This document shows, one piece after another, positions 8,234 to 16,270 of a stretch of DNA of 64,000 bases. Each line of letters opens with the position of its first letter. The stretch's first letter is position 1. The notes beneath the pieces are model-generated. The model worked only from the letters and a program-made list of their open reading frames with translations, made no database searches and had not been told where the DNA came from. A program made the position numbers and the translations under genes. Where the stretch lies: the NCBI GenBank assembly GCA_021775425.1, contig JAJFHX010000047.1, forward strand, positions 62,001 to 126,000, read 5' to 3'. This stretch comes from Hyphomicrobiales bacterium (GTDB taxonomy: Bacteria; Pseudomonadota; Alphaproteobacteria; Rhizobiales; HXMU1428-3).

Positions 8234-9280
8234 GTGGCAATATTGTGCACTGAAAAATGGTGGCATTCTGAGGCGGTTTCCGTTCTCAAACGTCTTAGCT
8301 GGCTTTGCCTTTGCGGCATTTTACTGGCAAGTCTTGGTGCTTGTGGTGCTTCTTCCAATCTCGCGTCAAATTTTGGACTTAAGACAGCTGAAGACAGCAG
8401 TAAGGCTCAGGTGGCTCGACCAATGCGTTCAGTTGCGTTTGTGCCGCTGGTGGGCGTGCCAAAAGATGTTTCCGGCAAGATGCTGACAGCAATTAAAGCC
8501 AGCGCCAGATCTAAAAAAATTCCTGTCACAGAAGAAATTGCTAATGCCGGCTATCTGGTACGGGGGTATCTCGTTGCCTCACCTGCCAGCACTGGCGGCA
8601 AACTATCCTATATCTGGGATATCAACGACAACAAAGGCGTTCGGGTACACCGGGTGCTCGGTAATGAAATTATCAAAGGCGGAAAAACCACCAATGGCTG
8701 GTCACTGGTCAATGAGGCGGTGATTTCCAAAGTTGCTGATGCTTCGAGCGGCAAGCTGGCCGGGTGGTTTAATTCAGCGTCGCGGGTTGAACCGCCAGTG
8801 AATAAAACGCCAGAAGTTAAAACGACGCCTGATACCGGGCCAAAACGGATTTCACCAATTGCAAAACGCCGCGATGGTACACCCGGAGACCCGATTGTCA
8901 CTGGTGCGGTTGGCCGGGCTCCGAAAAACCTTCTCACTCAAGTGCGTGCTGTCAGGGGGGCGCCGGGTGACGGGCGGATTTCGCTTACCAATGCTTTGAA
9001 GGGCGAGTTGAAGAGAAACGGCATCAAGCTCAGTAATACCAAGGTTGCCGGTGGTTATACGGTCACTGGCAGTGTTAAGCTTGATAATCTGCCGAATAAT
9101 AAGCAGAAGGTGAATATTGTCTGGAAGGTGCTTGATGCCAATGGAAACCGCGTTGGTACCGTTTCCCAAAACAATGTGATCCCGAATGGCTCACTCAACG
9201 GAGCCTGGGGGCCAACGGCCAAAGCGGCCGCATCTGCTGCGGCGAAGGGAATTGTGAAGCTTTTACCCGGCAAACATTAG
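8234..9280 (+). CDS. Lipoprotein with an internal duplication
   Basis: A 348-residue predicted lipoprotein of unknown function. A signal sequence ends in the lipobox LGAC near residue 37, so it would be a substrate of the nearby Lgt. Two similar domains can be aligned by eye: AGYLVRGYL...IWDINDNKGVRV in the first half and AGGYTVTGSV...VWKVLDANGNRV in the second, linked by a proline-rich stretch. The GTG start at 8234 is supported by GAGGGG six to seven bases upstream. It lies between pgeF and prs. Probably an outer-membrane-anchored periplasmic protein. Confidence 0.75.
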   Translation: MAILCTEKWWHSEAVSVLKRLSWLCLCGILLASLGACGASSNLASNFGLKTAEDSSKAQVARPMRSVAFVPLVGVPKDVSGKMLTAIKASARSKKIPVTEEIANAGYLVRGYLVASPASTGGKLSYIWDINDNKGVRVHRVLGNEIIKGGKTTNGWSLVNEAVISKVADASSGKLAGWFNSASRVEPPVNKTPEVKTTPDTGPKRISPIAKRRDGTPGDPIVTGAVGRAPKNLLTQVRAVRGAPGDGRISLTNALKGELKRNGIKLSNTKVAGGYTVTGSVKLDNLPNNKQKVNIVWKVLDANGNRVGTVSQNNVIPNGSLNGAWGPTAKAAASAAAKGIVKLLPGKH

Positions 9281-9337
9281 GTCTACCTCAATGATCTGTT
9301 GTAAATTCATGATATTGAGTGATTTTTATTGATAGAT

Positions 9338-9367
9338 GAGCCCAGAGTTGTTTACAGCTCTGGGCTC
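9338..9367. terminator. Strong hairpin between the lipoprotein gene and prs
   Basis: GAGCCCAGAG pairs perfectly with CTCTGGGCTC around a ten-base loop. There is no T-run after it, so it may be a terminator relying on Rho or an RNA-end protector. Confidence 0.5.
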
Positions 9368-9460
9368 AGTTGATATGAAATCCCTGCAATTTAAAAAAGT
9401 GTCATAAATCTTCTGTTAGCTGTCTTCAGAATATGTCACTTGCTTCCGGAGATTTTCTTT

Positions 9461-10393
9461 ATGAAATTGGTTGCAGGAAATAGTAATCGCCCTTTGGCTG
9501 AAGCCATCGGAGGTTATTTGAAAATTCCGCTTACCAAATGTGTGGTGAAACGTTTTGCGGATATGGAAATTTTCGTTGAGATTCAAGAAAATGTCCGCGG
9601 TGAAGATGTATTTGTTCTGCAATCAACATCGTTTCCAGCTAATGACCACCTTATGGAACTGCTTATACTGATTGATGCTTTAAGACGCTCTTCTGCCAAA
9701 AGGATCACAGCGGTGTTGCCCTATTATGGCTATGCCAGGCAGGATCGCAAACCTGGCCCCCGCACACCGATTACGGCAAAACTCGTCGCCAATATGCTTA
9801 CACAGGCCGGGGCTGACAGAGTTTTAACCGTTGATCTGCATGCCCTGCAAATTCAGGGTTTTTTCGATATCCCGACGGACAACCTGTTTGCTGCCCCCAC
9901 AATGGTCAAAGACATCAGAGAGCAGTTTGATGTCAGCAAGCTGATGGTGGTTTCACCTGACGTTGGCGGCGTGGTGAGAGCCAGAGACCTTGCCAAACGT
10001 ATTGATGCGCCGCTTGCTATTGTTGATAAACGCCGGGAACAACCGGGCGAATCTGAAGTGATGAATGTGATTGGCGATGTTGACGGGCGGGACTGTGTGC
10101 TTGTTGATGATATTGCCGACAGTGGCGGCACGCTTTGCAATGCGGCTGATGCCTTGTTGAAGAGAGGCGCAAATGCCGTTAGTGCTTATATCACCCACGG
10201 TGTGCTTTCAGGCGGCGCGGTTGCACGGATTACATCATCTTCTCTCAAAAATCTGGTGATCTCAGATAGCATTCAGGCAACCGAGGCGATCAGGGTTGCG
10301 CATAACATCCGGGTGGTTTCGATCTCTCAATTAATCGGTGAGGCGATTTCCCGAACATCCGGTGAGAAATCCGTTTCCAGTTTGTTTAAATAA
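9461..10393 (+). CDS. prs: Ribose-phosphate pyrophosphokinase
   Basis: A 310-residue PRPP synthase, making 5-phosphoribosyl 1-pyrophosphate from ribose 5-phosphate and ATP for purine, pyrimidine, histidine, tryptophan and NAD synthesis. Visible features are the [16 protein letters not shown] segment, the metal/ATP site [11 protein letters not shown] near residue 124, and the PRPP-binding loop [11 protein letters not shown] at about 214-224. The start at ATG 9461 (CGGAG upstream) gives the usual [15 protein letters not shown] terminus; the frame from 9440 is too long. It supplies the substrate for the purine genes at 33.8-38 kb. Confidence 0.95.
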   Translation: MKLVAGNSNRPLAEAIGGYLKIPLTKCVVKRFADMEIFVEIQENVRGEDVFVLQSTSFPANDHLMELLILIDALRRSSAKRITAVLPYYGYARQDRKPGPRTPITAKLVANMLTQAGADRVLTVDLHALQIQGFFDIPTDNLFAAPTMVKDIREQFDVSKLMVVSPDVGGVVRARDLAKRIDAPLAIVDKRREQPGESEVMNVIGDVDGRDCVLVDDIADSGGTLCNAADALLKRGANAVSAYITHGVLSGGAVARITSSSLKNLVISDSIQATEAIRVAHNIRVVSISQLIGEAISRTSGEKSVSSLFK

Positions 10394-10427
10394 AAATTGT
10401 TTGACGAGTCTTCAGATTGCACTTTCT

Positions 10428-10550
10428 TAGTGCGCCTTCAGGTTACTCTTTGGATGGGACTTTAGGTTGCCCACCAGCAACCGCCCTTTTTTGTTGGGGC
10501 TTCAGATGCCCACATGGCATCCGCCCCGGTACGACGGAGGGGTGGGGAGT
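10428..10550. repeat. Dispersed hairpin repeat, locus a
   Basis: Contains a 5' half-module (AGTGCGCCTTCAGGTT at 10430) and two complete two-stem modules. The first is GGG 10456-10458 with CCC 10484-10486 enclosing GGTTGC / GCAACC at 10465-10482. The second is GGGGC 10496-10500 with GCCCC 10523-10527 enclosing GATGCC / GGCATC at 10505-10521. GGTACGACGG follows. Related copies are near 27.2, 38.8 and 40.0 kb. Confidence 0.7.
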
Positions 10551-10579
10551 TTTGGGGTTTAGTTATTGCTTTAGAAATT

Positions 10580-10609
10580 AAAAAAGGCTCCTGATTGGGA
10601 GCCTTTTTT
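10580..10609. terminator. Bidirectional terminator between prs and fabF
   Basis: Six A, then GGCTCC, a six-base loop, GGAGCC and six T. It can stop transcripts from either side and separates the convergent prs and ketosynthase genes. Confidence 0.9.
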
Positions 10610-10639
10610 AATTCAATTCAGTTTTTGATTCAACGATCT

Positions 10640-11875
10640 TTATGCAGGGGCGGGGCCGAAGACCAGCACGGCGTTCAGGCCGCCAAAGGCGAAGCTGTTG
10701 GACATTGTGTAATTAACTTCGCTTTTCCTTCCCTCATTCGGGATATAATCAAGATCACACTCATCACCCGGTTCATCAAAACCGATTGTTGCCGGCAGGT
10801 AATTGTCCTGCATCGCTTTGATGCAGGCAATGGCTTCAATGCCGCCGCCAGCGCCCAGCGCGTGGCCATGCATTGATTTTGTTGAAGAAATTGGTGTGTC
10901 TTTGGCGTTGTTGCCAAATACGCGTTTGATGGATCTTGTCTCGTTGATGTCATTGACAACTGTCGCCGTGCCGTGTGCGTTGATATAATCAATATCAGCC
11001 GGTGCCAGATCAGCATCTTTCAATGCCAGCTCCATCGCGCCAGCTGTGCCATCAATCGACGGATTGACCATGTCAGCTGCGTCAGATGTCATGCCGAAGC
11101 CTTTTAGCTCAGCCAGAATGTTGGCACCGCGGTTTTTGGCGTGTTCATATTCTTCCAGCATCAGGATGCCAGAACCTTCCGCGAGGACAGTCCCATTGCG
11201 GCGCTTGGAAAACGGATATAACCCCACAGGACTTAAAACGCGCATTCCTTGCCAGGCTCTTGTTGTGCCCCATGCTAAAGACGCTTCAGCGGCGCCGCCA
11301 AGACCGAAATCAACAAGGCCCTGTCTGATCATATTGTAAACCAGGCCAATGGAATGGGTTGCTGTCGAGCAGGCGCTGACAATACCAAACACCGGCCCTG
11401 TGATACCATATTCAATTGATACGTGAGCTGGTGCAGAAGAGCCGATGGTTTTCAAAAGTGTGAGCGGATGAGTTGCTCTTTTTTTCAACTCAAAAAGCCC
11501 GTGGTAGCTATCTTCAAGGGTGTTAATGCCGCCAACACCTGAGCCGATGATCGCAGCTGCGCGCATACCATCTTCAGGCTTTAGAGGCATAGTCATACCA
11601 GATTGCAATACGGCTTCACGAGCCGCCATGCCAGCAAATTGCGAATAGCGATCTGCCATCAGGAACTGCTTGGGCAGCCCTTCTTCCTTGGGATCGAAGT
11701 TTTTGACTTCACCTGCGATTTTAATCTGCAAATCTTCGGTGTTGTAGTTTTTGGCGTCTGTTATGCCGCATTCTGTTTGCTGGATCGCAGACCAGAATTT
11801 GTCAACACCGATACCAATAGACGAGATGACGCCCATGCCTGTGATAACGACACGTCTTGGTTGTTGATTGTTCAT
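10640..11875 (-). CDS. Beta-ketoacyl-ACP synthase II-type (FabF family)
   Basis: A 411-residue ketosynthase with the Cys-His-His triad of the KAS I/II group: SACSTATH near residue 169, NAHGTAT near 302 and SMHGHALGAGG near 336. It condenses malonyl-ACP with an acyl-ACP. It follows a dedicated acyl carrier protein gene by 72 bases. An ACP-KS pair beside acyl-CoA ligase and beta-oxidation genes suggests a specialised fatty acyl product rather than the housekeeping fabF, but this is inference. The ATG has no obvious adjacent ribosome site; GGGAG lies about 22 bases upstream. Confidence 0.88.
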   Translation of the reverse strand: MNNQQPRRVVITGMGVISSIGIGVDKFWSAIQQTECGITDAKNYNTEDLQIKIAGEVKNFDPKEEGLPKQFLMADRYSQFAGMAAREAVLQSGMTMPLKPEDGMRAAAIIGSGVGGINTLEDSYHGLFELKKRATHPLTLLKTIGSSAPAHVSIEYGITGPVFGIVSACSTATHSIGLVYNMIRQGLVDFGLGGAAEASLAWGTTRAWQGMRVLSPVGLYPFSKRRNGTVLAEGSGILMLEEYEHAKNRGANILAELKGFGMTSDAADMVNPSIDGTAGAMELALKDADLAPADIDYINAHGTATVVNDINETRSIKRVFGNNAKDTPISSTKSMHGHALGAGGGIEAIACIKAMQDNYLPATIGFDEPGDECDLDYIPNEGRKSEVNYTMSNSFAFGGLNAVLVFGPAPA

Positions 11876-11947
11876 TCAATTATCAGGAACATTTCTGCTC
11901 CCTCTAACCTTTCTAATCATTCTGTGTAATTCATTCGGAGGGGCGAA

Positions 11948-12199
11948 TTAGCCGTTTGCCGCGACGAGTTCTTTTACTTTATCTACAACTGAACCAACAG
12001 TTTTGAAGTCTTCAACTTCTTCATTGGCGTTGTAGGGAATTTCAATACCGAAAGTATCTTCAATGTCAAAAACAATCACAGCCAGATCAAGCGATTCAAT
12101 ATCAAGATCACTTAGTGGTGTTTCCATCGGAATGGTTTCCGGTGGTTCTTTCATGTTCTTTTTCAAAATTTCAATAATCTTTGATGCCACATCTTCCAT
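11948..12199 (-). CDS. Acyl carrier protein
   Basis: An 83-residue acidic acyl carrier protein. The phosphopantetheine serine is in DIESLDLAV (about residue 38), followed by the recognition helix VIVFDIEDTFGIEIP. It differs from the usual DSLD motif of housekeeping AcpP and looks like a specialised ACP, comparable in arrangement to NodF or AcpXL beside their ketosynthases. AAGGAG stands six bases before the ATG. It is the first gene of a two-gene operon with the ketosynthase. Its partner chain is unknown. Confidence 0.85.
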   Translation of the reverse strand: MEDVASKIIEILKKNMKEPPETIPMETPLSDLDIESLDLAVIVFDIEDTFGIEIPYNANEEVEDFKTVGSVVDKVKELVAANG

Positions 12200-12519
12200 G
12201 TCGCTCTCCTTATCTGCAACATTTGAGCGAATATAATCATACTCATTATTTAAAGTGCTAAATCAGACCCACTTAAAGCGCAAGAAAACATTTAAAATAA
12301 CGTTAAAATGCGATCGTTGATTTGGTCCGGATGTTAATTTTACAGTGTTATTGTGGTTCCTAAAATGTGTTATTTTCGCACAACTGCCTCATGACAATTT
12401 CTAGCCCGGCAAATTTCATGCTAACATGACTTTCTTGTACAATGTTGCTCATAAATTGAACAGGTTTCATTTTTAGAATAGTTCAGTTTAACCCTGTCGG
12501 CTGGCAAAAGGCGCATAAA

Positions 12520-14220
12520 ATGACTGAAAAATCAAGTGAGAACTATAGCGAAACTCAATATCCCTGGCAAAAAAGCTACCCTTCGGACATTGATTGGGCT
12601 GAATCATACAAGGGAAAACCCCATTTTGAGATACTTGACCAGGCAGTCAGCCGTTATGGCAATGATATTTGCAGTTATTTTCTTGGCAAGGAACTCACTT
12701 ATTCAGAAATCGGTTTAAAAGCGAACCAGGTTGCTGAAGGACTGCAAGCACTTGGATTGAAAAAGGGCGATAAAGTCGGGCTGTTTTTACCCAATTGCCC
12801 TACCTATATCTATTTCTTTTTCGGCATTCTGAAAGCCGGTGGTATTGTTGTTAACTATAATCCTCTTTATTCAATTGATGAGCTGGAATTTCAGGTCAAA
12901 AACAGTGAAACCCAATATATGGTCACACTTGACCTCAAGGTTTTATTTGAGAAATGTGATGCTTTGATGGTCAATGGTGTTTTGAAAAACACGATCGTCG
13001 CCACATTTTCTGAGCTGCTTCCGACGACAAAATCTATTCTTTTCAGGTTATTTAAGTCCAAAGAGCTGGCCAAAATTTCAGCCTCTAAGGCAGCAGGGCA
13101 ATGCATTGCTGAAAAGACAATTCTCAACAATAACGGGACACCAAAACCAGTTGAGATCAACCCCGATACAGACATCGCCGTTTTACAATATACCGGCGGC
13201 ACGACCGGGCGCCCAAAGGGTGCGATGCTCAGCCACTCGAATATTTATATCAACACGCTTCAGGAAGTGAAATGGGCGGATAAGATGTATGGTGGGGAGA
13301 AAACCGTGATTGGTATTCTGCCGTTTTTCCATGTTTTTGCCATGACCTGCGTTTTGAATTTTTCTGTCGCGACCGGTTCCCGAATGGTGTTGTTGCCGAA
13401 ATTTGAAATCAATGACGCGATTAAGTTAATGATCAAAACCCGGCCAACCTGCATGCCCGGGGTACCAACACTTTATAATGCATTTCTGAATTATAAGAAC
13501 CTGCCGATTGAGGCTGTTGAAAATCTACAATTCTGCATATCTGGCGGCGCACCATTACCACAAGAGATCAAGCAGGGATTTGAAAAACTTTCCGGCTGCG
13601 AGATGATTGAAGGTTATGGGCTAACTGAAACCTCGCCTATTCTAACTGCGAATTTGCCGAATAATCCATCGATTGTTGGCTCAATTGGCATTCCTTTTCC
13701 TCAAACTGTGCTCTCTATCCGAGACCTTGATGACCCGACCAAAGAGATGCCGCTTGGCGAAAAGGGGGAAATCTGTGCCAGTGGCCCACAAGTGATGCTT
13801 GGTTACTGGAATGCGCCTGAGGCCACTGAGAAAGTGTTTGTTGGTAAATTTTTCAGAACCGGTGATGTGGGCTATATGGATGATAAAGGCTTTACTTACA
13901 TCGTTGACAGGGTGAAAGACCTGATTATCTGTTCTGGCTATAATGTCTATCCGCGCCGGATTGAGGATGCGATTTATCAGAATGAGGCCGTTGAAGAAGT
14001 GACGGTTCTTGGCATTCCTGATGAATATAGAGGGGAAGCTCCAAAGGCGTTTATTAAGCTGAAAGCAGGCAAGAAGCTGACGGCAGAAGAAATGATGGCG
14101 TTTTTAGAGCCTAAACTTTCCAAAATTGAAATGCCTGAGGAAATCGAATTTCGTGATGAGCTGCCCAAAACTATGGTCGGCAAACTTTCGAAAAAGGAAC
14201 TTCGCGAACAAGAGGGGTGA
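12520..14220 (+). CDS. fadD: Long-chain fatty acid--CoA ligase (AMP-forming)
   Basis: A 566-residue ANL-superfamily enzyme activating fatty acids to acyl-CoA through an acyl-adenylate. Motifs are the P-loop YTGGTTGRPKG near residues 222-232, EGYGLTETSP near 363, the FRTGDVGYMD hinge region, KDLIICSGYNVYPRRIED near 467-484, and the catalytic lysine in PKTMVGKLSKKEL near the C terminus. AAAGG precedes the ATG. It is divergent from the ACP-ketosynthase operon across a 320-base intergenic region (12200-12519) in which I see only presumed promoters. It would feed the beta-oxidation genes at 15-21 kb. Confidence 0.9.
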   Translation: MTEKSSENYSETQYPWQKSYPSDIDWAESYKGKPHFEILDQAVSRYGNDICSYFLGKELTYSEIGLKANQVAEGLQALGLKKGDKVGLFLPNCPTYIYFFFGILKAGGIVVNYNPLYSIDELEFQVKNSETQYMVTLDLKVLFEKCDALMVNGVLKNTIVATFSELLPTTKSILFRLFKSKELAKISASKAAGQCIAEKTILNNNGTPKPVEINPDTDIAVLQYTGGTTGRPKGAMLSHSNIYINTLQEVKWADKMYGGEKTVIGILPFFHVFAMTCVLNFSVATGSRMVLLPKFEINDAIKLMIKTRPTCMPGVPTLYNAFLNYKNLPIEAVENLQFCISGGAPLPQEIKQGFEKLSGCEMIEGYGLTETSPILTANLPNNPSIVGSIGIPFPQTVLSIRDLDDPTKEMPLGEKGEICASGPQVMLGYWNAPEATEKVFVGKFFRTGDVGYMDDKGFTYIVDRVKDLIICSGYNVYPRRIEDAIYQNEAVEEVTVLGIPDEYRGEAPKAFIKLKAGKKLTAEEMMAFLEPKLSKIEMPEEIEFRDELPKTMVGKLSKKELREQEG

Positions 14221-14326
14221 TATTTCACCCAGTCTGATTACTTCCTGTCCGTAATTATATCGAAATTGGTTGGTCGCCAGATGAATTGCTGACAGGTCTG
14301 ATTTGGAGAGTGTTATAACGGCTGCA

Positions 14327-14809
14327 TTAATTTGCTGGCGCTTCACCCACTTTTTTCCAGATGTGAGTTTTGCAGATGGGAAGAAAATCATGACAGCCTT
14401 TGATTTCCATCTTATCAGCCGTAATCAGGCGGGCGTGGCCCTGGAATGCCTTGCCTTTTTCCGGATCATAAATCCAGCCCTGCCAGATATTATCCCTAAT
14501 TCGCTTCATTTTTAGCAAAATGGCAATGCCGAGAACCGGGCGACCGCGTAATTTCTCATTTTGATTCAGCACGTCAGCTTGCGGGTTGCCGTTTTTATCA
14601 TTCGGACTTCTCAACCAGATGATTTCGTTACAAAGGCTATCATCGCATGGCTGGATCTTGATCCGGGACTTGCCTTCCTTTGTCAGCCAGATGCCTTCAA
14701 CTGCTTTTAATTCCGCTTCGCCTGCTGCCGGTTTTTCCTGCGCGAAAAGGACTGTCGTCTGAAAGGCTAAAAATGACAATAAAACAATGATTTTTCGTAA
14801 TAAACTCAT
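14327..14809 (-). CDS. Exported DUF2147 protein
   Basis: A 160-residue protein with a signal peptide cleaved after LFA (before QEKPAAG). The mature part begins with EGIWLTKEGKSRIKI and contains GWIYDPEKGKAFQG, which match DUF2147, a small beta-barrel family of unknown role that is common in Proteobacteria. Cysteine pairs (CDDSLC and CHDFLPIC) may form disulfides in the periplasm. GGAGAGG lies before the ATG. It converges on the acyl-CoA ligase gene, so it is probably transcribed on its own. Confidence 0.82.
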   Translation of the reverse strand: MSLLRKIIVLLSFLAFQTTVLFAQEKPAAGEAELKAVEGIWLTKEGKSRIKIQPCDDSLCNEIIWLRSPNDKNGNPQADVLNQNEKLRGRPVLGIAILLKMKRIRDNIWQGWIYDPEKGKAFQGHARLITADKMEIKGCHDFLPICKTHIWKKVGEAPAN

Positions 14810-14918
14810 GTGCCTCTCCGGGCTGGGAACTAAATATAGTCAGTTAATCGAACATGCATCTAATTATAGGACATGCCTCCAGAAAATTGTCAATATGATG
14901 AAACTTGCAAAATTAAAC

Positions 14919-16214
14919 TTAATCCTCAGCAGACGGGCTTTTCAGGATCGCGGCAACGCCCATTCCACCGGCTGTACAGACCGAAATTAACCCTGTTTTT
15001 CCCGGATTTTCACTCAGTATTTTGGCAAGCAAGCCCACAATTCGGGCGCCTGTTGCCGCAAATGGATGGCCATATGCGAGGCTGGAGCCTTTGATGTTCA
15101 TTCTTGATTTATCTATCGAGCCAAGGGCGCTATCCAGCCCCAGCGCTTGTTTACAATAATCTTCCGATTCCCATGCTTTTAATGTTGATAGCACCTGAGC
15201 TGCAAAGGCTTCGTGAATTTCATAATAATCAAAATCCTGTAATTTCATGTTCTGACGTTTTAGCAGATTGGCAACGGCGACCGTTGGCGCCATCAGCAGG
15301 CCGGCGCCAGCGACAAAGTCGACGGCTGAAGTTTCAGCGTCTACCAGATAAGCCTTCACCGGGTGGTCGTTTTGCTCGGCCCATTCGGCAGAGGATATCA
15401 GTGCTGTAGATGCACCATCGGTTAAGGGTGTGGAATTGGCAGCCGATAGTGTACCTTTTGAGGATTTATCAAAGGCGTTTTTTAATGTGGCGAGTTTACC
15501 AAGTTCCATATCTTCGCGGATGTTATTATCTCGAAACACACCTGCACATGGAACAATCAAGTCATCGTGATAGCCATCTTCATAGGCTTTGACTGCGTTC
15601 ATGTGGCTGTTATAGGCAAGTTCATCCTGCTCTTCTCTCGGGATTTGCCAGAGCTGAGCCATCAGTTCGCAATGACCGCCCATAGAAAGGCCTGTTCTTG
15701 GCTCATTTGTGCTTGGTGGTTGGGGGGCGAGTTCGCTGAACGAAAATCCTTTAAAGACGCCCAGTTTTTCTTTAAATGTTCTGGCGCGGCCCAGTTTTAC
15801 CAGACGCTGCGCAAAGCGACGCTTAAAGACAACCGGGGCATCACTTGTTGTATCCGAGCCGATCGCGATGGCGCTTTCAATCTGGCCTATTGAGATTTTC
15901 GCGGCACTGCCCATCAGAGCCTGAAGGCTGGTGCCACAGGCCTGCATCATGGTGGTGCCTGGGGTTGATGGGTTCAGCTTTGAGCCAACGACTGCCTCTC
16001 TGGCGAGGTTCCAGTCTTTCGCGTGGGTGACAACGGCACCGCCGACCACTTCACCGATGTGCTTATTTTCCAGGTGGTAATGATCTGTGAGCCCTTCCAG
16101 AGCTGTCCCCATCAGATCCAGATTTGTCAGGTCCTGATAGGCTGTGTTGGAGCGGCAAAAGGGCGTTCTGATACCGCCGAGGATTGCAACGGGTCTTATT
16201 TCTTTCTGTTGCAT
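14919..16214 (-). CDS. fadI: Acetyl-CoA acyltransferase (3-ketoacyl-CoA thiolase)
   Basis: A 431-residue thiolase catalysing the last step of beta-oxidation, releasing acetyl-CoA. The nucleophilic cysteine is C93 in QACGTS; the other active-site elements are EIHEAFAAQ, YGHPFAATGARIV and SVCTAGGMG near the C terminus. The length and the internal insertion match FadI rather than FadA. AAGGAG precedes the ATG. It lies 56 bases behind fadJ on the same strand and forms an operon with it. Confidence 0.9.
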   Translation of the reverse strand: MQQKEIRPVAILGGIRTPFCRSNTAYQDLTNLDLMGTALEGLTDHYHLENKHIGEVVGGAVVTHAKDWNLAREAVVGSKLNPSTPGTTMMQACGTSLQALMGSAAKISIGQIESAIAIGSDTTSDAPVVFKRRFAQRLVKLGRARTFKEKLGVFKGFSFSELAPQPPSTNEPRTGLSMGGHCELMAQLWQIPREEQDELAYNSHMNAVKAYEDGYHDDLIVPCAGVFRDNNIREDMELGKLATLKNAFDKSSKGTLSAANSTPLTDGASTALISSAEWAEQNDHPVKAYLVDAETSAVDFVAGAGLLMAPTVAVANLLKRQNMKLQDFDYYEIHEAFAAQVLSTLKAWESEDYCKQALGLDSALGSIDKSRMNIKGSSLAYGHPFAATGARIVGLLAKILSENPGKTGLISVCTAGGMGVAAILKSPSAED

Positions 16215-16270
16215 GTATTCAACTCCTTAAATGCCTGCCGAATGCCGGGTGTCTTTTTGTTCACTGTTAT

